A DNA stretch of 64,000 nt from Photobacterium aquae (GCF_001029445.1 NZ_LDOT01000002.1:310001-374000), one strand, 5' to 3'. Counted from the first letter of the stretch, positions 37,675 through 48,813 are shown. The notes: generated by a model from the sequence alone, not told the origin. Numbers and translations: made by a program.

Positions 37675-38757
37675 TTAACTGTTTTCCAGTTCAAAACGGC
37701 GCATGAAATCAACCAACGCCTGAACACCTTCAAGCGGCATAGCATTGTAGATGGATGCACGCATCCCACCGACCACGCGGTGCCCCTTAAGGGCTTTAAG
37801 GCCAGCAGCGTCAGCCTGCTCCAAGAACAAGGCATCCAATGACGGATCCTTGAGCTGAAACGGCACGTTCATCAGCGAGCGGTTATCGGCATGGACATCG
37901 TTGCGATAGAAATCAGAATGATCAATGTAGTCGTACAGCACCTTGGCCTTGGTCATATTGCGCTTTTCCATCTCGGCAACACCACCGATAGACTTGAGCC
38001 ACTTGAAAACCTCGCCCGCCAAATACCAAGCAAAGGTCGGTGGTGTATTGAACATCGACTCCTTATCAACCTGCACGCTATAATCCAGAATACTCGGCAG
38101 TTCTTTGCGAGCCTTGCCCAACAAGTCATCACGCACAATCACAATGGTCAAGCCTGCTGGGCCGATATTCTTCTGCGCGCCAGCATAAATCACACCGTAT
38201 TGCGACACATCGATTTCACGGGACAAAATGGTAGAAGACAAATCAGCCACGATAGGCTTATCGGTTTTCGGCAAGTCGCGAATTTCAATCCCATCGATGG
38301 TTTCGTTAGGGCAGAAATGCACAAAGGCCGCCTCGTCAGACAGCGCCCACTCGGAGGCTGGCAATACCGCTTTCTTACCATCACGCTCACACGCAATACC
38401 AACAATATTAGGCTGACAGTATTTCTCAGCCTCTTCTGCCGCACTGTGCGCCCAATAACCACCGTCAATATAATCAGCCGTATCGGCCTCGCCCAACAAG
38501 TTCAGCGGCACTGCGGCAAACTGAGCGCGCGCACCGCCGTGGCAGAACAGTACATGGTAATTATCGGGAATTGCCAGTAAATCACGCAAATCCTGCTCGG
38601 ACTGCTTGGCAACGGCAATAAATTCCTTGCCGCGGTGACTAATTTCCATCACGGATGTTCCAAGCCCGTTCCAGTTGATCAGCTCCTGTTGGGCTTTTTT
38701 CATGACGTCTGCCGGGATCATTGCCGGTCCGGCGCAAAAATTATAAACCTGCTCCAT
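37675..38757 (-). CDS. serC: Phosphoserine aminotransferase
   Basis: PLP enzyme of serine and pyridoxal phosphate synthesis (3-phosphohydroxypyruvate + Glu); 360 residues (E. coli 362). N-terminal [18 protein letters not shown], the cofactor region [14 protein letters not shown], and the PLP lysine in [13 protein letters not shown] (near 198) are typical, with [10 protein letters not shown] near the end. It is convergent with the histidine kinase and downstream of gyrA on the same strand. It is separated from aroA by about 4.2 kb of accessory genes. Confidence 0.97.
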   Translation of the reverse strand: MEQVYNFCAGPAMIPADVMKKAQQELINWNGLGTSVMEISHRGKEFIAVAKQSEQDLRDLLAIPDNYHVLFCHGGARAQFAAVPLNLLGEADTADYIDGGYWAHSAAEEAEKYCQPNIVGIACERDGKKAVLPASEWALSDEAAFVHFCPNETIDGIEIRDLPKTDKPIVADLSSTILSREIDVSQYGVIYAGAQKNIGPAGLTIVIVRDDLLGKARKELPSILDYSVQVDKESMFNTPPTFAWYLAGEVFKWLKSIGGVAEMEKRNMTKAKVLYDYIDHSDFYRNDVHADNRSLMNVPFQLKDPSLDALFLEQADAAGLKALKGHRVVGGMRASIYNAMPLEGVQALVDFMRRFELENS

Positions 38758-38918
38758 GATGAAAGACTTGCTCCTGCTTATAACATGGGATTACGACCTA
38801 TCCGCAGCCATCGTCATTTGACAGCCCGAATGTGATGACGACCAGATATACACCTTTATGACGGAGCTGAAAAGAGTCGCAGGAAAATTTGTCATCCCAT
38901 TCACTACAAACAAAAAAA

Positions 38919-38940
38919 AGCGCAGCCTGAGGGCTGCGCT
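38919..38940 (-). terminator. Terminator of gyrA
   Basis: 9-bp stem AGCGCAGCC / GGCTGCGCT with loop TGAG, followed on the minus strand by a run of T (TTTTTTTTG). It starts about 27 bases past the gyrA stop. Confidence 0.9.
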
Positions 38941-38966
38941 TCTATCAGTCAATCATACTACTAGGC

Positions 38967-41594
38967 TTATTCTTGCTCAGAAGAGTCTTCTGCGCCGGCG
39001 TCAGCTGCTGGCTGATCTGCCGTGTTTTCGCCCTCGACGATTTCAGCGTCTTCGATCAGCTCATCTTCTTCTGGCTCATCGATACGCTGTAGGCCAACAA
39101 CCTGCTCGTCTGCGGAAGTACGAATCAAGGTAACACCTTGGGTGTTACGGCCAACACGGCTTACTTCGCCAACGCGAGTACGAACCAAGATACCACCGTT
39201 GGTGATCATCATGAATTCATCGCCGTCTTCAACCTGGATGGCACCGACAACGCTACCGTTACGCTCAGAGACCTTGATAGACACAACACCTTGTGTCGCA
39301 CGGCTCTTCGCCGGGTACTCTGTCAATTCGGTACGCTTACCGTAACCGTTTTCAGTGACAGTCAGTACATCGCCACCGTTGTGCGGTACGATCAACGATA
39401 CCACTTTGTCGCTTTCGGCTAGCTTGATACCGCGAACACCTGCCGCTGTACGGCCCATGCCACGTACCTGCTCTTCGCAGAAGCGTACCACCTTGCCGTC
39501 TTTCGAGAACAGCATGATGTCGTCGTTACCGTTGGTAATATCCACACCGATCAGCGAGTCACCGTCGCGTAGGTTCACCGCAATGATACCGGCACTACGT
39601 GGACGACTGAAGTCAGTCAATGGTGTCTTCTTCACCGTACCGTCAGCGGTTGCCATAAAGATGAACTTGTCTTCGGTGTATTCCTTCACTGGTAGGATCG
39701 CGGTAATACGCTCGCCTTCTTCCAGCGGTAGGATATTAACAATCGGCTTACCACGCGCAGTACGGCTTGCCAACGGCAATTGGTACACCTTCAGCCAGTA
39801 CATACGGCCACGGCTTGAGAAGCAGAGGATCGTATCATGGGTATTGGCAACCAGCAGACGCTCGATGAAGTCTTCTTCCTTCATGCGGGTTGCCGCTTTG
39901 CCCTTACCGCCACGGCGCTGAGCTTCGTAGTCGCTCAGTACCTGGTATTTCACGTAACCTTCGTGAGACAGGGTAACCACAACGTCTTCTTGGTTGATCA
40001 GATCTTCCAAGTCGATATCGTGTGATGCCGCCGTGATCTCAGTACGACGAGGATCGTTGAACTGCTCCTTCACCGCTTCAAGCTCTTCACGGATCACTTC
40101 CATCAAGCGCTCGGAGCTAGCAAGGATGTACATCAGCTCTGCGATTTCTTCTAGCAGTGCCTTGTATTCATCAAGGATCTTTTCGTGCTCAAGGCCAGTT
40201 AGCTTGTGCAGGCGAAGATCAAGGATCGCCTGAGCCTGCTGCTCGGTCAGGAAGTACTTGCCGTCACGGATACCGTACTGCTCTTCCAGCCACTCTGGAC
40301 GGGCTGCATCGGTACCTGCGCGCTCAAGCATCGCAGCAACGTTGCCAAGATCCCAACCACGAGAAATCAGACCAGCACGAGCCTCTGCAGGCGTCGATGC
40401 ATTCTTGATCAACTCGATGATTTCATCGATGTTGGCCAGTGCCAGTGCCAAACCTTCAAGGATATGGGCACGTTCACGGGCTTTGCGCAGTTCAAAGATA
40501 GTACGGCGTGTTACCACTTCACGGCGGTGGTTCACGAAGCACTTCAGCATGTCTTTCAGGTTGAAGGTCTTTGGCTGGCCATTGTCCAGCGCAACCATGT
40601 TGATACCGAATGTTGTTTGAAGCTGAGTCTGGGCATACAGGTTGTTCAGTACAACCTCGCCAACTGCATCACGCTTACATTCGATAACAATGCGCATACC
40701 GTCTTTGTCAGACTCGTCGCGCAGGGCACTGATACCCTCAACTTTCTTCTCTTTGACCAATTCGGCAATCTTTTCGATCAGGCGAGCTTTGTTCACCTGG
40801 TACGGGATCTCAGTAACAATAATGGTCTCTTTACCATTCTTGTCAGCTTCGATATCCGCCTTCGAACGCATGTATACCTTACCTCGACCGGTATGGTACG
40901 CATCGATGATCCCCTTGCGGCCGCTGATCATGGCTGCCGTCGGGAAATCTGGCCCAGGGATGTATTCCATCAACTGGTCAATAGTGATGCTTTCGTCGTT
41001 GATATAAGCCAAACACCCGTCAATCACCTCACCCAAGTTGTGAGGCGGGATGTTGGTTGCCATACCTACGGCAATACCCGACGAGCCATTAACCAGCAGG
41101 TTCGGGATTTTAGTCGGAAGTACCGCTGGGATTTGTTCCGTACCGTCATAGTTAGGTACGTAATCTACGGTGTCTTTATCGAGATCAGCCAACAACTCGT
41201 GGGCAATCTTCGACATACGTACTTCGGTATAACGCATCGCCGCCGCGGAGTCGCCATCAATCGAACCGAAGTTACCTTGACCGTCTACCAGCATGTAACG
41301 TAGCGAAAACGGCTGCGCCATACGAACGATTGTGTCGTAGACTGCACTGTCACCATGTGGGTGGTATTTACCGATTACGTCACCGACCACACGGGCAGAT
41401 TTTTTGTATGCTTTATTCCAGTCATTGCCAAGTACATTCATTGCGAACAAGACGCGGCGGTGTACAGGCTTAAGGCCATCACGCACATCAGGAAGCGCTC
41501 GACCCACGATGACAGACATCGCGTAATCGAGGTACGAGCCTTTCAGCTCTTCTTCAATGTTTACGGGCGTGATCTCTTTTGCAAGATCGCTCAT
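38967..41594 (-). CDS. gyrA: DNA gyrase subunit A
   Basis: Breakage-reunion subunit of gyrase; 875 residues, the same as E. coli. It contains the winged-helix region with catalytic Tyr122 ([11 protein letters not shown]), the GyrA box QRRGGKG, six beta-pinwheel repeats and an acidic C-terminal tail. The quinolone-resistance region reads [10 protein letters not shown] with Ser83 and Asp87, the susceptible-type residues. I start at ATG 41594 ([28 protein letters not shown]); the open frame upstream is not conserved. It is divergent from ubiG, as in E. coli, with a small membrane ORF between. Confidence 0.97.
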   Translation of the reverse strand: MSDLAKEITPVNIEEELKGSYLDYAMSVIVGRALPDVRDGLKPVHRRVLFAMNVLGNDWNKAYKKSARVVGDVIGKYHPHGDSAVYDTIVRMAQPFSLRYMLVDGQGNFGSIDGDSAAAMRYTEVRMSKIAHELLADLDKDTVDYVPNYDGTEQIPAVLPTKIPNLLVNGSSGIAVGMATNIPPHNLGEVIDGCLAYINDESITIDQLMEYIPGPDFPTAAMISGRKGIIDAYHTGRGKVYMRSKADIEADKNGKETIIVTEIPYQVNKARLIEKIAELVKEKKVEGISALRDESDKDGMRIVIECKRDAVGEVVLNNLYAQTQLQTTFGINMVALDNGQPKTFNLKDMLKCFVNHRREVVTRRTIFELRKARERAHILEGLALALANIDEIIELIKNASTPAEARAGLISRGWDLGNVAAMLERAGTDAARPEWLEEQYGIRDGKYFLTEQQAQAILDLRLHKLTGLEHEKILDEYKALLEEIAELMYILASSERLMEVIREELEAVKEQFNDPRRTEITAASHDIDLEDLINQEDVVVTLSHEGYVKYQVLSDYEAQRRGGKGKAATRMKEEDFIERLLVANTHDTILCFSSRGRMYWLKVYQLPLASRTARGKPIVNILPLEEGERITAILPVKEYTEDKFIFMATADGTVKKTPLTDFSRPRSAGIIAVNLRDGDSLIGVDITNGNDDIMLFSKDGKVVRFCEEQVRGMGRTAAGVRGIKLAESDKVVSLIVPHNGGDVLTVTENGYGKRTELTEYPAKSRATQGVVSIKVSERNGSVVGAIQVEDGDEFMMITNGGILVRTRVGEVSRVGRNTQGVTLIRTSADEQVVGLQRIDEPEEDELIEDAEIVEGENTADQPAADAGAEDSSEQE

Positions 41595-42133
41595 GGAGCC
41601 AATATCCCTCAGGTAATTTCTGTCGTATACGTATACCAAACGGCATAGCTATCACGGGCAAAATTAAAACCCTTGAAACGTGATACCTATAGCGTTTGGA
41701 GCTAAGTCTATATTCGTGTCAAACGCCATAAAAATACATCGTTTAACATAAGCTCAGCAGATACGTGCAAGGTGCGAAAATATAGCATATTCGAGCCAAG
41801 ATAGGCACACCTTTCGCTATCATGTTGTGAGTAATTTAGCGTATAAGCAGAAAACCGCAGACAAAATACCGTCATCCATCCCCTGTTCGCCTGTTTTTTA
41901 CCCAAGCATCGCTTTTCTGCTGCTAGTTGCATCCCACCTTTGTACCTGTACAAAGTGCAACCAATTGTAAAAAGTAGACCCAATTACCAATTCTCAAATC
42001 TCATCGCCAAGCCACTAGAAAGGCTGAACCAAAACTGATCTCTATCAATTCCGCCCCTTACCAGCACCGTACAATAACACTGCAAGAACAAAAACTAAGA
42101 TTTCAAAAATCGACATAGATAAGTGAGGTCAAT
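41595..42133 (-). other. Gene-poor region upstream of gyrA
   Basis: 539 bases between gyrA and the small ORF at 42134. It should contain the gyrA promoter and its supercoiling-sensitive control. I see no RNA gene or convincing ORF; a 91-codon minus-strand frame at 41708-41983 has no protein-like features. Confidence 0.5.
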
Positions 42134-42280
42134 ATGTTTGGACAAGCAATCAACACCATCGGCATGTGTATCATCGGCGGCAAATACCTTTTAATGTTCA
42201 TTCTAGCTGCAATCACACTGACTACCGGTGCGGTGCAGGCAGATATCGCGCAATTGGCAATGGTTGAACCTGCTGAATGA
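42134..42280 (+). CDS. Small membrane protein, 48 residues
   Basis: The ATG at 42134 has a good RBS (GAGGT, 4-5 nt spacing) and opens 48 codons ending in TGA. The product is MFGQAINTIGMCIIGGKYLL followed by MFILAAITLTTGAVQADIAQ and LAMVEPAE. It has one hydrophobic helix (about 7-37) that could be a membrane anchor or an uncleaved signal. A downstream inverted repeat (AGCCTGCA at 42306-42313 and TGCAGGCT at 42350-42357, then ATTGTTTT) may terminate it. It is not recognised as a known family and lies between the divergent gyrA and ubiG. Support is RBS plus composition only. Confidence 0.5.
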   Translation: MFGQAINTIGMCIIGGKYLLMFILAAITLTTGAVQADIAQLAMVEPAE

Positions 42281-42480
42281 TCACAAAATAACAAGCAATG
42301 GGCAGAGCCTGCATCGCATAAACGGAGTGACATCCCCGCCCAAACGCCTTGCAGGCTATTGTTTTAAAATAATAAAAAATCATCACTCCAACTTTACCCA
42401 GCCAGAGTTCAGGTTCCGCTTACCTCACGGCATGATTTCGCTATAATGCTGTGATTGTTTATGGAAATGGCTAACTACAT

Positions 42481-43191
42481 ATGGCAAAGCAGTTGAATGT
42501 CGATCCGGCAGAAATCAGTAAATTCGAAGACATGGCTTCCCGCTGGTGGGATCTCGAAGGCGAGTTCAAGCCTCTACACCAGATAAACCCCCTGCGCCTA
42601 AATTTTGTCATGGACAACGCTGAAGGGCTGTTTGGCAAAAAAGTGCTAGATGTCGGCTGCGGCGGTGGCATTCTTGCCGAGAGCATGGCCATAGAAGGGG
42701 CTGACGTGACAGGCTTAGATATGGGCAAAGAGCCTTTGACCGTTGCCCGCCTGCACGCGCTGGAAACCGGCACCAAGCTTGAGTATGTCCAACGTACCGC
42801 AGAAGAGCACGCCGAACTGCACCCGCAAACCTACGATGTCATCACCTGCATGGAAATGCTCGAGCACGTTCCCGATCCGGCTTCAATCATTGCCGCCTGT
42901 GCCAAAATGGTTAAACCCGGCGGCCATGTGTTCTTCTCAACCCTCAACCGCAACATCAAATCTTATCTGTTTGCTATTGTCGGCGCAGAGCAACTGCTCA
43001 AGCTCGTACCCAAAGGTACTCACGACCACGAAAAATTCATCCGTCCGTCAGAACTACTAGCCATGATTGACGCAACCCCGCTCCAAGAGCGCCATATTAC
43101 CGGCCTCCATTACAACCCGCTGACAGACAACTACTGGCTAGGCAACAATGTAGACGTCAACTATATCGTCCACACCACCAAGCCTGAATAA
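42481..43191 (+). CDS. ubiG: Ubiquinone biosynthesis O-methyltransferase UbiG
   Basis: SAM-dependent enzyme that performs both O-methylations in ubiquinone synthesis; 236 residues (E. coli 240). Motif I is [16 protein letters not shown] (about 57-72), the acidic ribose-binding TGLDMG follows, and [15 protein letters not shown] and [23 protein letters not shown] are family hallmarks. The start is ATG 42481 ([24 protein letters not shown]). It is divergent from gyrA and upstream of nrdA, a conserved order. Confidence 0.97.
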   Translation: MAKQLNVDPAEISKFEDMASRWWDLEGEFKPLHQINPLRLNFVMDNAEGLFGKKVLDVGCGGGILAESMAIEGADVTGLDMGKEPLTVARLHALETGTKLEYVQRTAEEHAELHPQTYDVITCMEMLEHVPDPASIIAACAKMVKPGGHVFFSTLNRNIKSYLFAIVGAEQLLKLVPKGTHDHEKFIRPSELLAMIDATPLQERHITGLHYNPLTDNYWLGNNVDVNYIVHTTKPE

Positions 43192-43203
43192 CCATATTTA
43201 CCG

Positions 43204-43225
43204 AAGGCCCCATATTGCGGGCCTT
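43204..43225 (+). terminator. Terminator of ubiG
   Basis: 7-bp stem AAGGCCC / GGGCCTT with an 8-base loop and TCTTTT tail, 12 bases past the ubiG stop. Confidence 0.85.
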
Positions 43226-43466
43226 TCTTTTATTCATAACTGTGTGTAATGCGAGCAGTTACCCTCCCCCCGAAACATTGCTAACTAGCCAATAAATAAC
43301 CACAAAAACACTTGTGTTTTGACCTGTCTAATACACATTAAAAATCAAGATTTTTTTTTTACCGACGCAAAATTTCAGGCTAAATTTCTTTTGCAATTTT
43401 CTATGATATTGTCACACTTGGGCAAATAGGTTAGTAGGCACTAACTATGATTTGTGAATCCCCATG

Positions 43467-43475
43467 TTATCCACA
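43467..43475 (+). promoter_or_regulatory. DnaA box upstream of nrdA
   Basis: TTATCCACA, an exact match to the high-affinity DnaA box, about 200 bases before the nrdA start. DnaA is known to regulate E. coli nrdAB from boxes in the same region. A 9-mer can occur by chance, so position gives it weight. Confidence 0.6.
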
Positions 43476-43544
43476 GCTGGTCAAAAAATACCACCTTGCA
43501 ATACCCCACCTTCATCACTATCTTGTAACTCAAACAGCTCAACA

Positions 43545-43560
43545 CCCCAATATGTAGTGT
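43545..43560 (+). promoter_or_regulatory. NrdR-like box upstream of nrdA
   Basis: CCCCAATATGTAGTGT fits the 16-bp NrdR consensus ACACWATATATWGTGT at 13 of 16 positions. NrdR boxes usually come in pairs about 31 bases apart; a poor second match lies at about 43515-43530 (30 bases upstream). nrdR itself is not in the window. Confidence 0.5.
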
Positions 43561-43669
43561 TTGATGCATGAGCAGGAAATCGAACAAAGATCGCCCGCGT
43601 CACTGAGCTTGTTAGTGAAACTTGCAAAAAACACGATTATTGATGGCTATCTGGGAAAAAGACTAAAAA

Positions 43670-45937
43670 ATGACTCAACAACTCACTGTTACCAAGCGTG
43701 ATGGACGCAACGAAAATATCGATCTGGAAAAAATCCACCGCGTGATCACTTGGGCCGCCGAAGGCCTAGAAAACGTATCGGTCTCACAGGTCGAACTCAA
43801 GTCACATATTCAGTTTTATGACGGAATCAAAACTGAAGACATCCATGAAACCATCATCAAGGCAGCAGCAGATCTGATCTCTGAAGAGTCTCCAGATTAC
43901 CAATACCTGGCTGCACGTTTGGCTATCTTCCACCTACGCAAGAAAGCCTACGGCCAGTTTGAGCCACCTAAACTTTACGACCATGTGACAAACTTGGTTG
44001 AAAAAGGCAAGTACGACCAACACCTGCTCGAAGACTACAGCAAAGAAGAATTCGACGTTATGGATCAGTTCATCGATCACTGGCGTGATATGAACTTCTC
44101 CTACGCAGCCGTTAAGCAGCTGGAAGGTAAATACTTGGTACAGAACCGCGTCAGCGGCGAAATTTTCGAGAGTGCCCAGTTCCTTTACGTCATGATCGCG
44201 GCCTGCCTGTTCAGCAAATACCCTCGCGAGACACGCCTTGACTACATCAAGCGTTTCTACGACGCGGTTTCGCAGTTCAAGATCTCACTGCCTACGCCGA
44301 TTATGTCTGGTGTGCGCACGCCTACCCGTCAGTTCAGCTCTTGCGTTCTGATCGAGTGTGACGACAGCCTAGATTCTATCAACGCGACTGCAAGCTCTAT
44401 TGTACGCTACGTATCCCAGCGTGCTGGCATCGGCATCAACGCGGGCCGTATCCGTGCTCTTGGCTCTGAGATCCGTGGTGGCGAAGCCTTCCATACTGGT
44501 TGTATCCCATTCTACAAATACTTCCAGACTGCCGTTAAATGCTGCTCGCAGGGCGGTGTTCGTGGCGGTGCCGCTACCCTTTTCTACCCAATTTGGCACG
44601 GCGAAGTTGAATCTCTTCTAGTACTGAAAAACAACCGTGGTGTTGAAGAAAACCGTGTCCGTCATATGGACTACGGCGTACAGATCAACAAACTGATGTA
44701 TACCCGCCTAATCAAAGGTGAAAACATCAGCCTGTTCTCACCATCAGATGTCCCTGGCCTATACGATGCCTTCTTCGCAGACCAAGCTGAATTTGAACGC
44801 CTATATGTCAAGTACGAGCAAGATGAAAGCATCAAACGCAAGACGATCAAGGCGATTGACCTATTCTCGCTTCTGATGCAAGAACGTGCGTCTACTGGCC
44901 GTATCTATATCCAGAACGTTGACCACTGTAATACCCACAGCCCGTTTGACCCAAGCGTTGCGCCAATCCGCCAGTCTAACCTGTGCCTGGAAATCGCACT
45001 GCCAACCAAACCGCTGAACAACGTTGAAGACGAAAACGGCGAGATCGCCCTATGTACGCTGTCTGCGTTCAACCTAGGTGCCATTGACTCGCTTGACGAT
45101 CTGGAAGAACTGGCCGAACTGACGGTTCGTGCGCTAGATGCCCTGCTTGATTACCAAGACTACCCGTTGCCTGCGGCCTACCGTTCAACCATGAACCGCC
45201 GTACGCTGGGTGTAGGTGTGATCAACTTTGCCTACTATCTGGCCAAGCACGGTGTTCGCTACTCTGACGGCAGCGCCAACAACCTGACTCACGAAGCCTT
45301 CGAAGCCATTCAGTACTACCTACTGAAAGCCTCTGTCGGCTTGGCAAAAGAGCAAGGTGCCTGCCCGGCATTCAACGAAACCACGTACGCACAAGGTATT
45401 TTGCCTATCGATACCTATAAGAAGGATATCGACAATATCTGCAGTGCCGAACTGCGCTACGACTGGGAAGCGCTGCGCGAGGAAATCAAGACCCACGGCC
45501 TGCGCAACTCAACACTGTCTGCTCTGATGCCTTCAGAGACATCATCGCAGATCTCGAATGCGACCAACGGCATCGAGCCGCCACGCGGCTATGTCTCGGT
45601 GAAAGCATCGAAAGACGGTATTCTGAAACAAGTCGTACCGGAATACAGCAAGTACAAAAATAATTACGAGCTACTCTGGAACATTGGCAGCAATGACGGT
45701 TACCTTCAGCTAGTCGGTATCATGCAGAAATTCATTGACCAGGCGATCTCCGCCAACACCAACTACGACCCAAGCAGTCAGCCGGGCGGAAAGGTACCAA
45801 TGAAACTCTTGCTAAAAGACCTGCTAACGGCGTATAAACTCGGCGTGAAAACCTTGTACTACCACAACACCCGTGATGGTGCCTCGGATGCACAAGGCGA
45901 TGTGGGCGCAGACGACTGCACAAGCTGCAAGATTTAA
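43670..45937 (+). CDS. nrdA: Ribonucleoside-diphosphate reductase class Ia, alpha subunit
   Basis: Large subunit that makes dNDPs aerobically; 755 residues (E. coli 761). It opens with the ATP-cone [27 protein letters not shown] (about 5-31). Active-site cysteines are visible in [23 protein letters not shown] and [12 protein letters not shown]. The C-terminal redox pair is in DDCTSCKI. It is followed by nrdB across a 53-base spacer that contains a UUCG hairpin. Control by DnaA and NrdR is suggested by sites upstream. Confidence 0.97.
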   Translation: MTQQLTVTKRDGRNENIDLEKIHRVITWAAEGLENVSVSQVELKSHIQFYDGIKTEDIHETIIKAAADLISEESPDYQYLAARLAIFHLRKKAYGQFEPPKLYDHVTNLVEKGKYDQHLLEDYSKEEFDVMDQFIDHWRDMNFSYAAVKQLEGKYLVQNRVSGEIFESAQFLYVMIAACLFSKYPRETRLDYIKRFYDAVSQFKISLPTPIMSGVRTPTRQFSSCVLIECDDSLDSINATASSIVRYVSQRAGIGINAGRIRALGSEIRGGEAFHTGCIPFYKYFQTAVKCCSQGGVRGGAATLFYPIWHGEVESLLVLKNNRGVEENRVRHMDYGVQINKLMYTRLIKGENISLFSPSDVPGLYDAFFADQAEFERLYVKYEQDESIKRKTIKAIDLFSLLMQERASTGRIYIQNVDHCNTHSPFDPSVAPIRQSNLCLEIALPTKPLNNVEDENGEIALCTLSAFNLGAIDSLDDLEELAELTVRALDALLDYQDYPLPAAYRSTMNRRTLGVGVINFAYYLAKHGVRYSDGSANNLTHEAFEAIQYYLLKASVGLAKEQGACPAFNETTYAQGILPIDTYKKDIDNICSAELRYDWEALREEIKTHGLRNSTLSALMPSETSSQISNATNGIEPPRGYVSVKASKDGILKQVVPEYSKYKNNYELLWNIGSNDGYLQLVGIMQKFIDQAISANTNYDPSSQPGGKVPMKLLLKDLLTAYKLGVKTLYYHNTRDGASDAQGDVGADDCTSCKI

Positions 45938-45952
45938 TTTACGACATTATGG

Positions 45953-45976
45953 CAATGGGAGCTTCGGCTCCCATTG
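45953..45976 (+). other. Intercistronic UUCG hairpin between nrdA and nrdB
   Basis: Perfect 10-bp stem CAATGGGAGC / GCTCCCATTG closed by the ultra-stable loop TTCG. No T tract follows and nrdB's RBS begins soon after (TGAGGA). It therefore fits an mRNA-stabilising or processing element better than a terminator. Confidence 0.7.
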
Positions 45977-45990
45977 ATATTGAGGATACG

Positions 45991-47124
45991 ATGGCATACA
46001 GCACTTTCTGTCAAATCAATAACGACCAACTAAAAGAGCCAATGTTTTTTGGCCAGCCTGTCAATGTTGCCCGTTATGACCAGCAAAAATTCGAAATTTT
46101 CGAGAAGCTCATTGAAAAGCAGCTTTCTTTCTTCTGGCGTCCAGAAGAAGTGGACGTATCTGGCGACCGCATTGACTACAATAATCTGCCGGACCACGAG
46201 CGACACATCTTCATCAGCAACCTGAAATACCAGACCCTACTTGATTCGATCCAAGGCCGTAGCCCGAACGTGGCTCTGCTGCCTATCGTATCGATCCCTG
46301 AGCTGGAAACCTGGATCGAGACGTGGTCGTTTTCCGAGACGATCCATTCTCGCTCGTACACCCATATCATTCGCAATATCGTCAACAACCCGTCAGTGGT
46401 GTTCGATGACATCGTGGACAACGAGCATATCCTTAAACGTGCTGGTGATATTTCAAAATACTACGATGATCTGATCAGCGCGACCAACGACTACCACCGC
46501 TACGGTGAAGGTTCGCATACGGCAAACGGCGAAGCGTTTACCGTAAGCCTGCGTGAAATCAAGAAAAAGCTGTACCTGTGCCTGATGTCAGTCAACGCAC
46601 TGGAAGCGATTCGTTTCTACGTCAGCTTTGCCTGCTCTTTCGCTTTCGCCGAGCGCGAACTAATGGAAGGCAACGCGAAAATCATCAAGCTGATTGCCCG
46701 CGACGAAGCCCTGCACCTTACTGGCACCCAGCATATCCTCAACCTGCTTCGTACCGGTCAGGACGATCCTGAAATGGTCGAAATTGCCGAAGAGTGCAAA
46801 GAAGAGTGCTTCAATATCTTCAAAGATGCTGCCGAGCAGGAAAAAGAATGGGCGGAATACCTGTTTAAAGACGGTTCGATGATCGGTCTGAACAAGAGCA
46901 TCCTGTGCCAGTACGTTGAGTACATCAGCAACCTGCGCATGGCGGCTGTTGGCCTTGAACATGCCTACCCTGGTGCAACCCAAAACCCAATCCCTTGGAT
47001 CAATGCGTGGCTGTCTTCTGACAACGTGCAGGTTGCCCCTCAGGAAGCCGAGATCAGCTCCTACCTTGTTGGCCAGATTGACAACGATGTCAGCGCCGAT
47101 GATCTGGGTGACTTCGAGCTATGA
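45991..47124 (+). CDS. nrdB: Ribonucleoside-diphosphate reductase class Ia, beta subunit
   Basis: Small subunit that carries the diiron centre and tyrosyl radical; 377 residues (E. coli 376). The radical tyrosine is in [16 protein letters not shown] (equivalent to Tyr122). Iron ligands are in [15 protein letters not shown] and [12 protein letters not shown], with the C-terminal peptide DDLGDFEL that docks on NrdA. I start at ATG 45991 with TGAGGA upstream, matching the family N-terminus MAYSTFCQ; the open frame upstream is not conserved and includes part of the hairpin. It overlaps yfaE by 4 bp. Confidence 0.97.
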   Translation: MAYSTFCQINNDQLKEPMFFGQPVNVARYDQQKFEIFEKLIEKQLSFFWRPEEVDVSGDRIDYNNLPDHERHIFISNLKYQTLLDSIQGRSPNVALLPIVSIPELETWIETWSFSETIHSRSYTHIIRNIVNNPSVVFDDIVDNEHILKRAGDISKYYDDLISATNDYHRYGEGSHTANGEAFTVSLREIKKKLYLCLMSVNALEAIRFYVSFACSFAFAERELMEGNAKIIKLIARDEALHLTGTQHILNLLRTGQDDPEMVEIAEECKEECFNIFKDAAEQEKEWAEYLFKDGSMIGLNKSILCQYVEYISNLRMAAVGLEHAYPGATQNPIPWINAWLSSDNVQVAPQEAEISSYLVGQIDNDVSADDLGDFEL

Positions 47125-47417
47125 GCCAACTCACCTTCACGGTGAACGGTATTAAGGTACGCGGCAATAGCCGCGAACCTTTGCTGATTCAATTGGAACG
47201 AGCAGGCCTGCAACCGGAATACCAATGCCGAAACGGCATGTGCGGCGCTTGCCGCTGCAAGCTTCAGGCTGGCGCAGTCGACCAGCAAGACAGCATGGCG
47301 TTCGTTGCGCCCAACGAAGTACTCTCCTGCTGCTCAATCCCTAAATCCGACCTCACCGTTGAGTTTGCTTACCAACTCCAGTCCTCCTTACAGGGCCTTC
47401 AGGCCAACGAGAAATAA
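47121..47417 (+). CDS. yfaE: 2Fe-2S ferredoxin YfaE (NrdB maintenance)
   Basis: Plant-type ferredoxin that helps restore the diferric-tyrosyl centre of NrdB; 98 residues (E. coli 84). The cluster cysteines are in [13 protein letters not shown] (about 35-47) and EVLSCCS (near 72). Its ATG overlaps the nrdB stop (ATGA), completing the nrdA-nrdB-yfaE operon. The C-terminal tail ([12 protein letters not shown]) is a little longer than in E. coli. It is convergent with the CinA-like gene; only a weak 5-bp hairpin (CCTCG / CGAGG) is visible after the stop. Confidence 0.93.
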   Translation: MSQLTFTVNGIKVRGNSREPLLIQLERAGLQPEYQCRNGMCGACRCKLQAGAVDQQDSMAFVAPNEVLSCCSIPKSDLTVEFAYQLQSSLQGLQANEK

Positions 47418-47487
47418 CAGCCTCGTGACTGAGCACTCATCGCGAGGTCTCCCCACACTTTTATACCACGCCCCCTTCTTTCCTAGA

Positions 47488-48699
47488 CTAGCCAGTGCGT
47501 CGTTCATTGCTAAAAGAAGACAATGATGACAGAGATTCATAATGACCAAATACAGGCATGCCACACAGATAACGCCGTAGCATGTCTAACGCCAGGGTCG
47601 CTATCACAGTACGATAGGATGACTGAGAATATTGCCGCTTGCTCGCAACCTGCTGAACCCAGACCGCCCCCTTACCCGCCAAGGCAACCGAAACGGCCTC
47701 GTGGCGTTTACCGCCAACCACCAAAACAACATCCGCATTAGTCTCTCTTCGGTGAGCTTCTGCCAAGCTAGCGAGATCTTTATCTGTCTTGGCAAAATCG
47801 CGTGCAAACCGGCCATCTTTCAGCAATGAAGCACAGGCTTCATCACGATGTAGTTCATTCACCAAGGCACCTCCGGTAAACTCTTCGATAACAGACACCG
47901 TCATGGCATTTTCCTGCAGCAACCCAGAAATCTCTGACAACATAGGTTGGCCAATACCAACCACATTATCGCCAAGCATTTCAATGATTGTTCGATAAAA
48001 CGCAGAGACATTTGGGCAATTCTGTGGGGCAAAAACCTTAACCTCGATAAACGGCAGCGCAGATCGGTAACCAATCACCACGCCTTCCGGTACCACCAGC
48101 GATGACAGAGTCTGGCTGATCCCCGATTCGGACAGACCAAAGGTATAAAGCCGCTGGCAGACTTGGCTCACCACCGAAGGGAACAATGCTTTGAGATAAG
48201 GCAGCACCTGATCTTGAACCATTATCTTGAATTCGCTCGGTACTCCGGGCGTAAACAGGACAATAGCCCGATTGATCCGCATCACGAACCCACACGCCGT
48301 CCCGACAGGGTTGTCCAAGATCTCCGCCCCCTGAGGCAGTAATGCCTGCTTGAGATTGGTCTCCGGCATCTCACGTCCCATACGGGCATACTTGGCCTCC
48401 ATTTCGGCCACCCAATGTTCCGACAGCTCCAGCCCGGTATTGGCTGCCATTGCAGCAGCCTGCGCCGTCAAATCATCGCTGGTGGGGCCCAGCCCGCCAT
48501 TAACCACAACGATATCAGCTGTCAGGCTACAGTGCTCTATTTCCCGTGCCAGCCCATCTAGCTGATCGCCGACGGTTGTCCTGCGGCTCAGCGCATAGCC
48601 CTGTTCGAAAAAAAGCCGGGACAGCCAGGCTGCATTAGTATCGGTAATATCCCCGTGCAATACCTCTTCGCCGGTACTGATCATCGCCACGTTCAGCAT
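47488..48699 (-). CDS. CinA-like protein (YfaY/NMN deamidase-like)
   Basis: 403 residues, the YfaY-type CinA paralogue that also neighbours nrdB in E. coli. The N-terminal MoCF/molybdopterin-binding-like domain has ISTGEEVLHGDITDTNAAWLS (about 7-27), VVNGGLGPTSDDLT and FTPGVPSEFKIM. The C-terminal domain, which carries pyridine-nucleotide deamidase activity in true CinA/PncC, is divergent: the usual ESCTGG is replaced by EEFTGGAL. It is probably not an active NMN deamidase. ATG 48699 is preceded by GGAAA. Precise role unknown. Confidence 0.85.
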   Translation of the reverse strand: MLNVAMISTGEEVLHGDITDTNAAWLSRLFFEQGYALSRRTTVGDQLDGLAREIEHCSLTADIVVVNGGLGPTSDDLTAQAAAMAANTGLELSEHWVAEMEAKYARMGREMPETNLKQALLPQGAEILDNPVGTACGFVMRINRAIVLFTPGVPSEFKIMVQDQVLPYLKALFPSVVSQVCQRLYTFGLSESGISQTLSSLVVPEGVVIGYRSALPFIEVKVFAPQNCPNVSAFYRTIIEMLGDNVVGIGQPMLSEISGLLQENAMTVSVIEEFTGGALVNELHRDEACASLLKDGRFARDFAKTDKDLASLAEAHRRETNADVVLVVGGKRHEAVSVALAGKGAVWVQQVASKRQYSQSSYRTVIATLALDMLRRYLCGMPVFGHYESLSSLSSFSNERRTG

Positions 48700-48813
48700 A
48701 CGATTTCCTTTGTCATTATCCTCCCCCCATCATACCCACTCATCACACACAGGACACCCACTGGTTTCATCTCGTTTCCGAACCACTGAATTCAAACACC
48801 TTACAACTAAAAA

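Larger units (their letters stand above)
43192..43669 (+). promoter_or_regulatory. nrdA upstream regulatory region
   Basis: 478 gene-free bases. After the ubiG terminator come an AT-rich stretch with a 10-T run (about 43351-43360), a perfect DnaA box (43467-43475) and an NrdR-like box (43545-43560), each listed separately. It resembles E. coli in placing DnaA boxes before nrdAB. Confidence 0.7.

Noticed and set aside
41708..41983. 91-codon minus-strand frame upstream of gyrA
   Set aside because: No protein-like pattern and no clear RBS; it falls in the gyrA promoter region.
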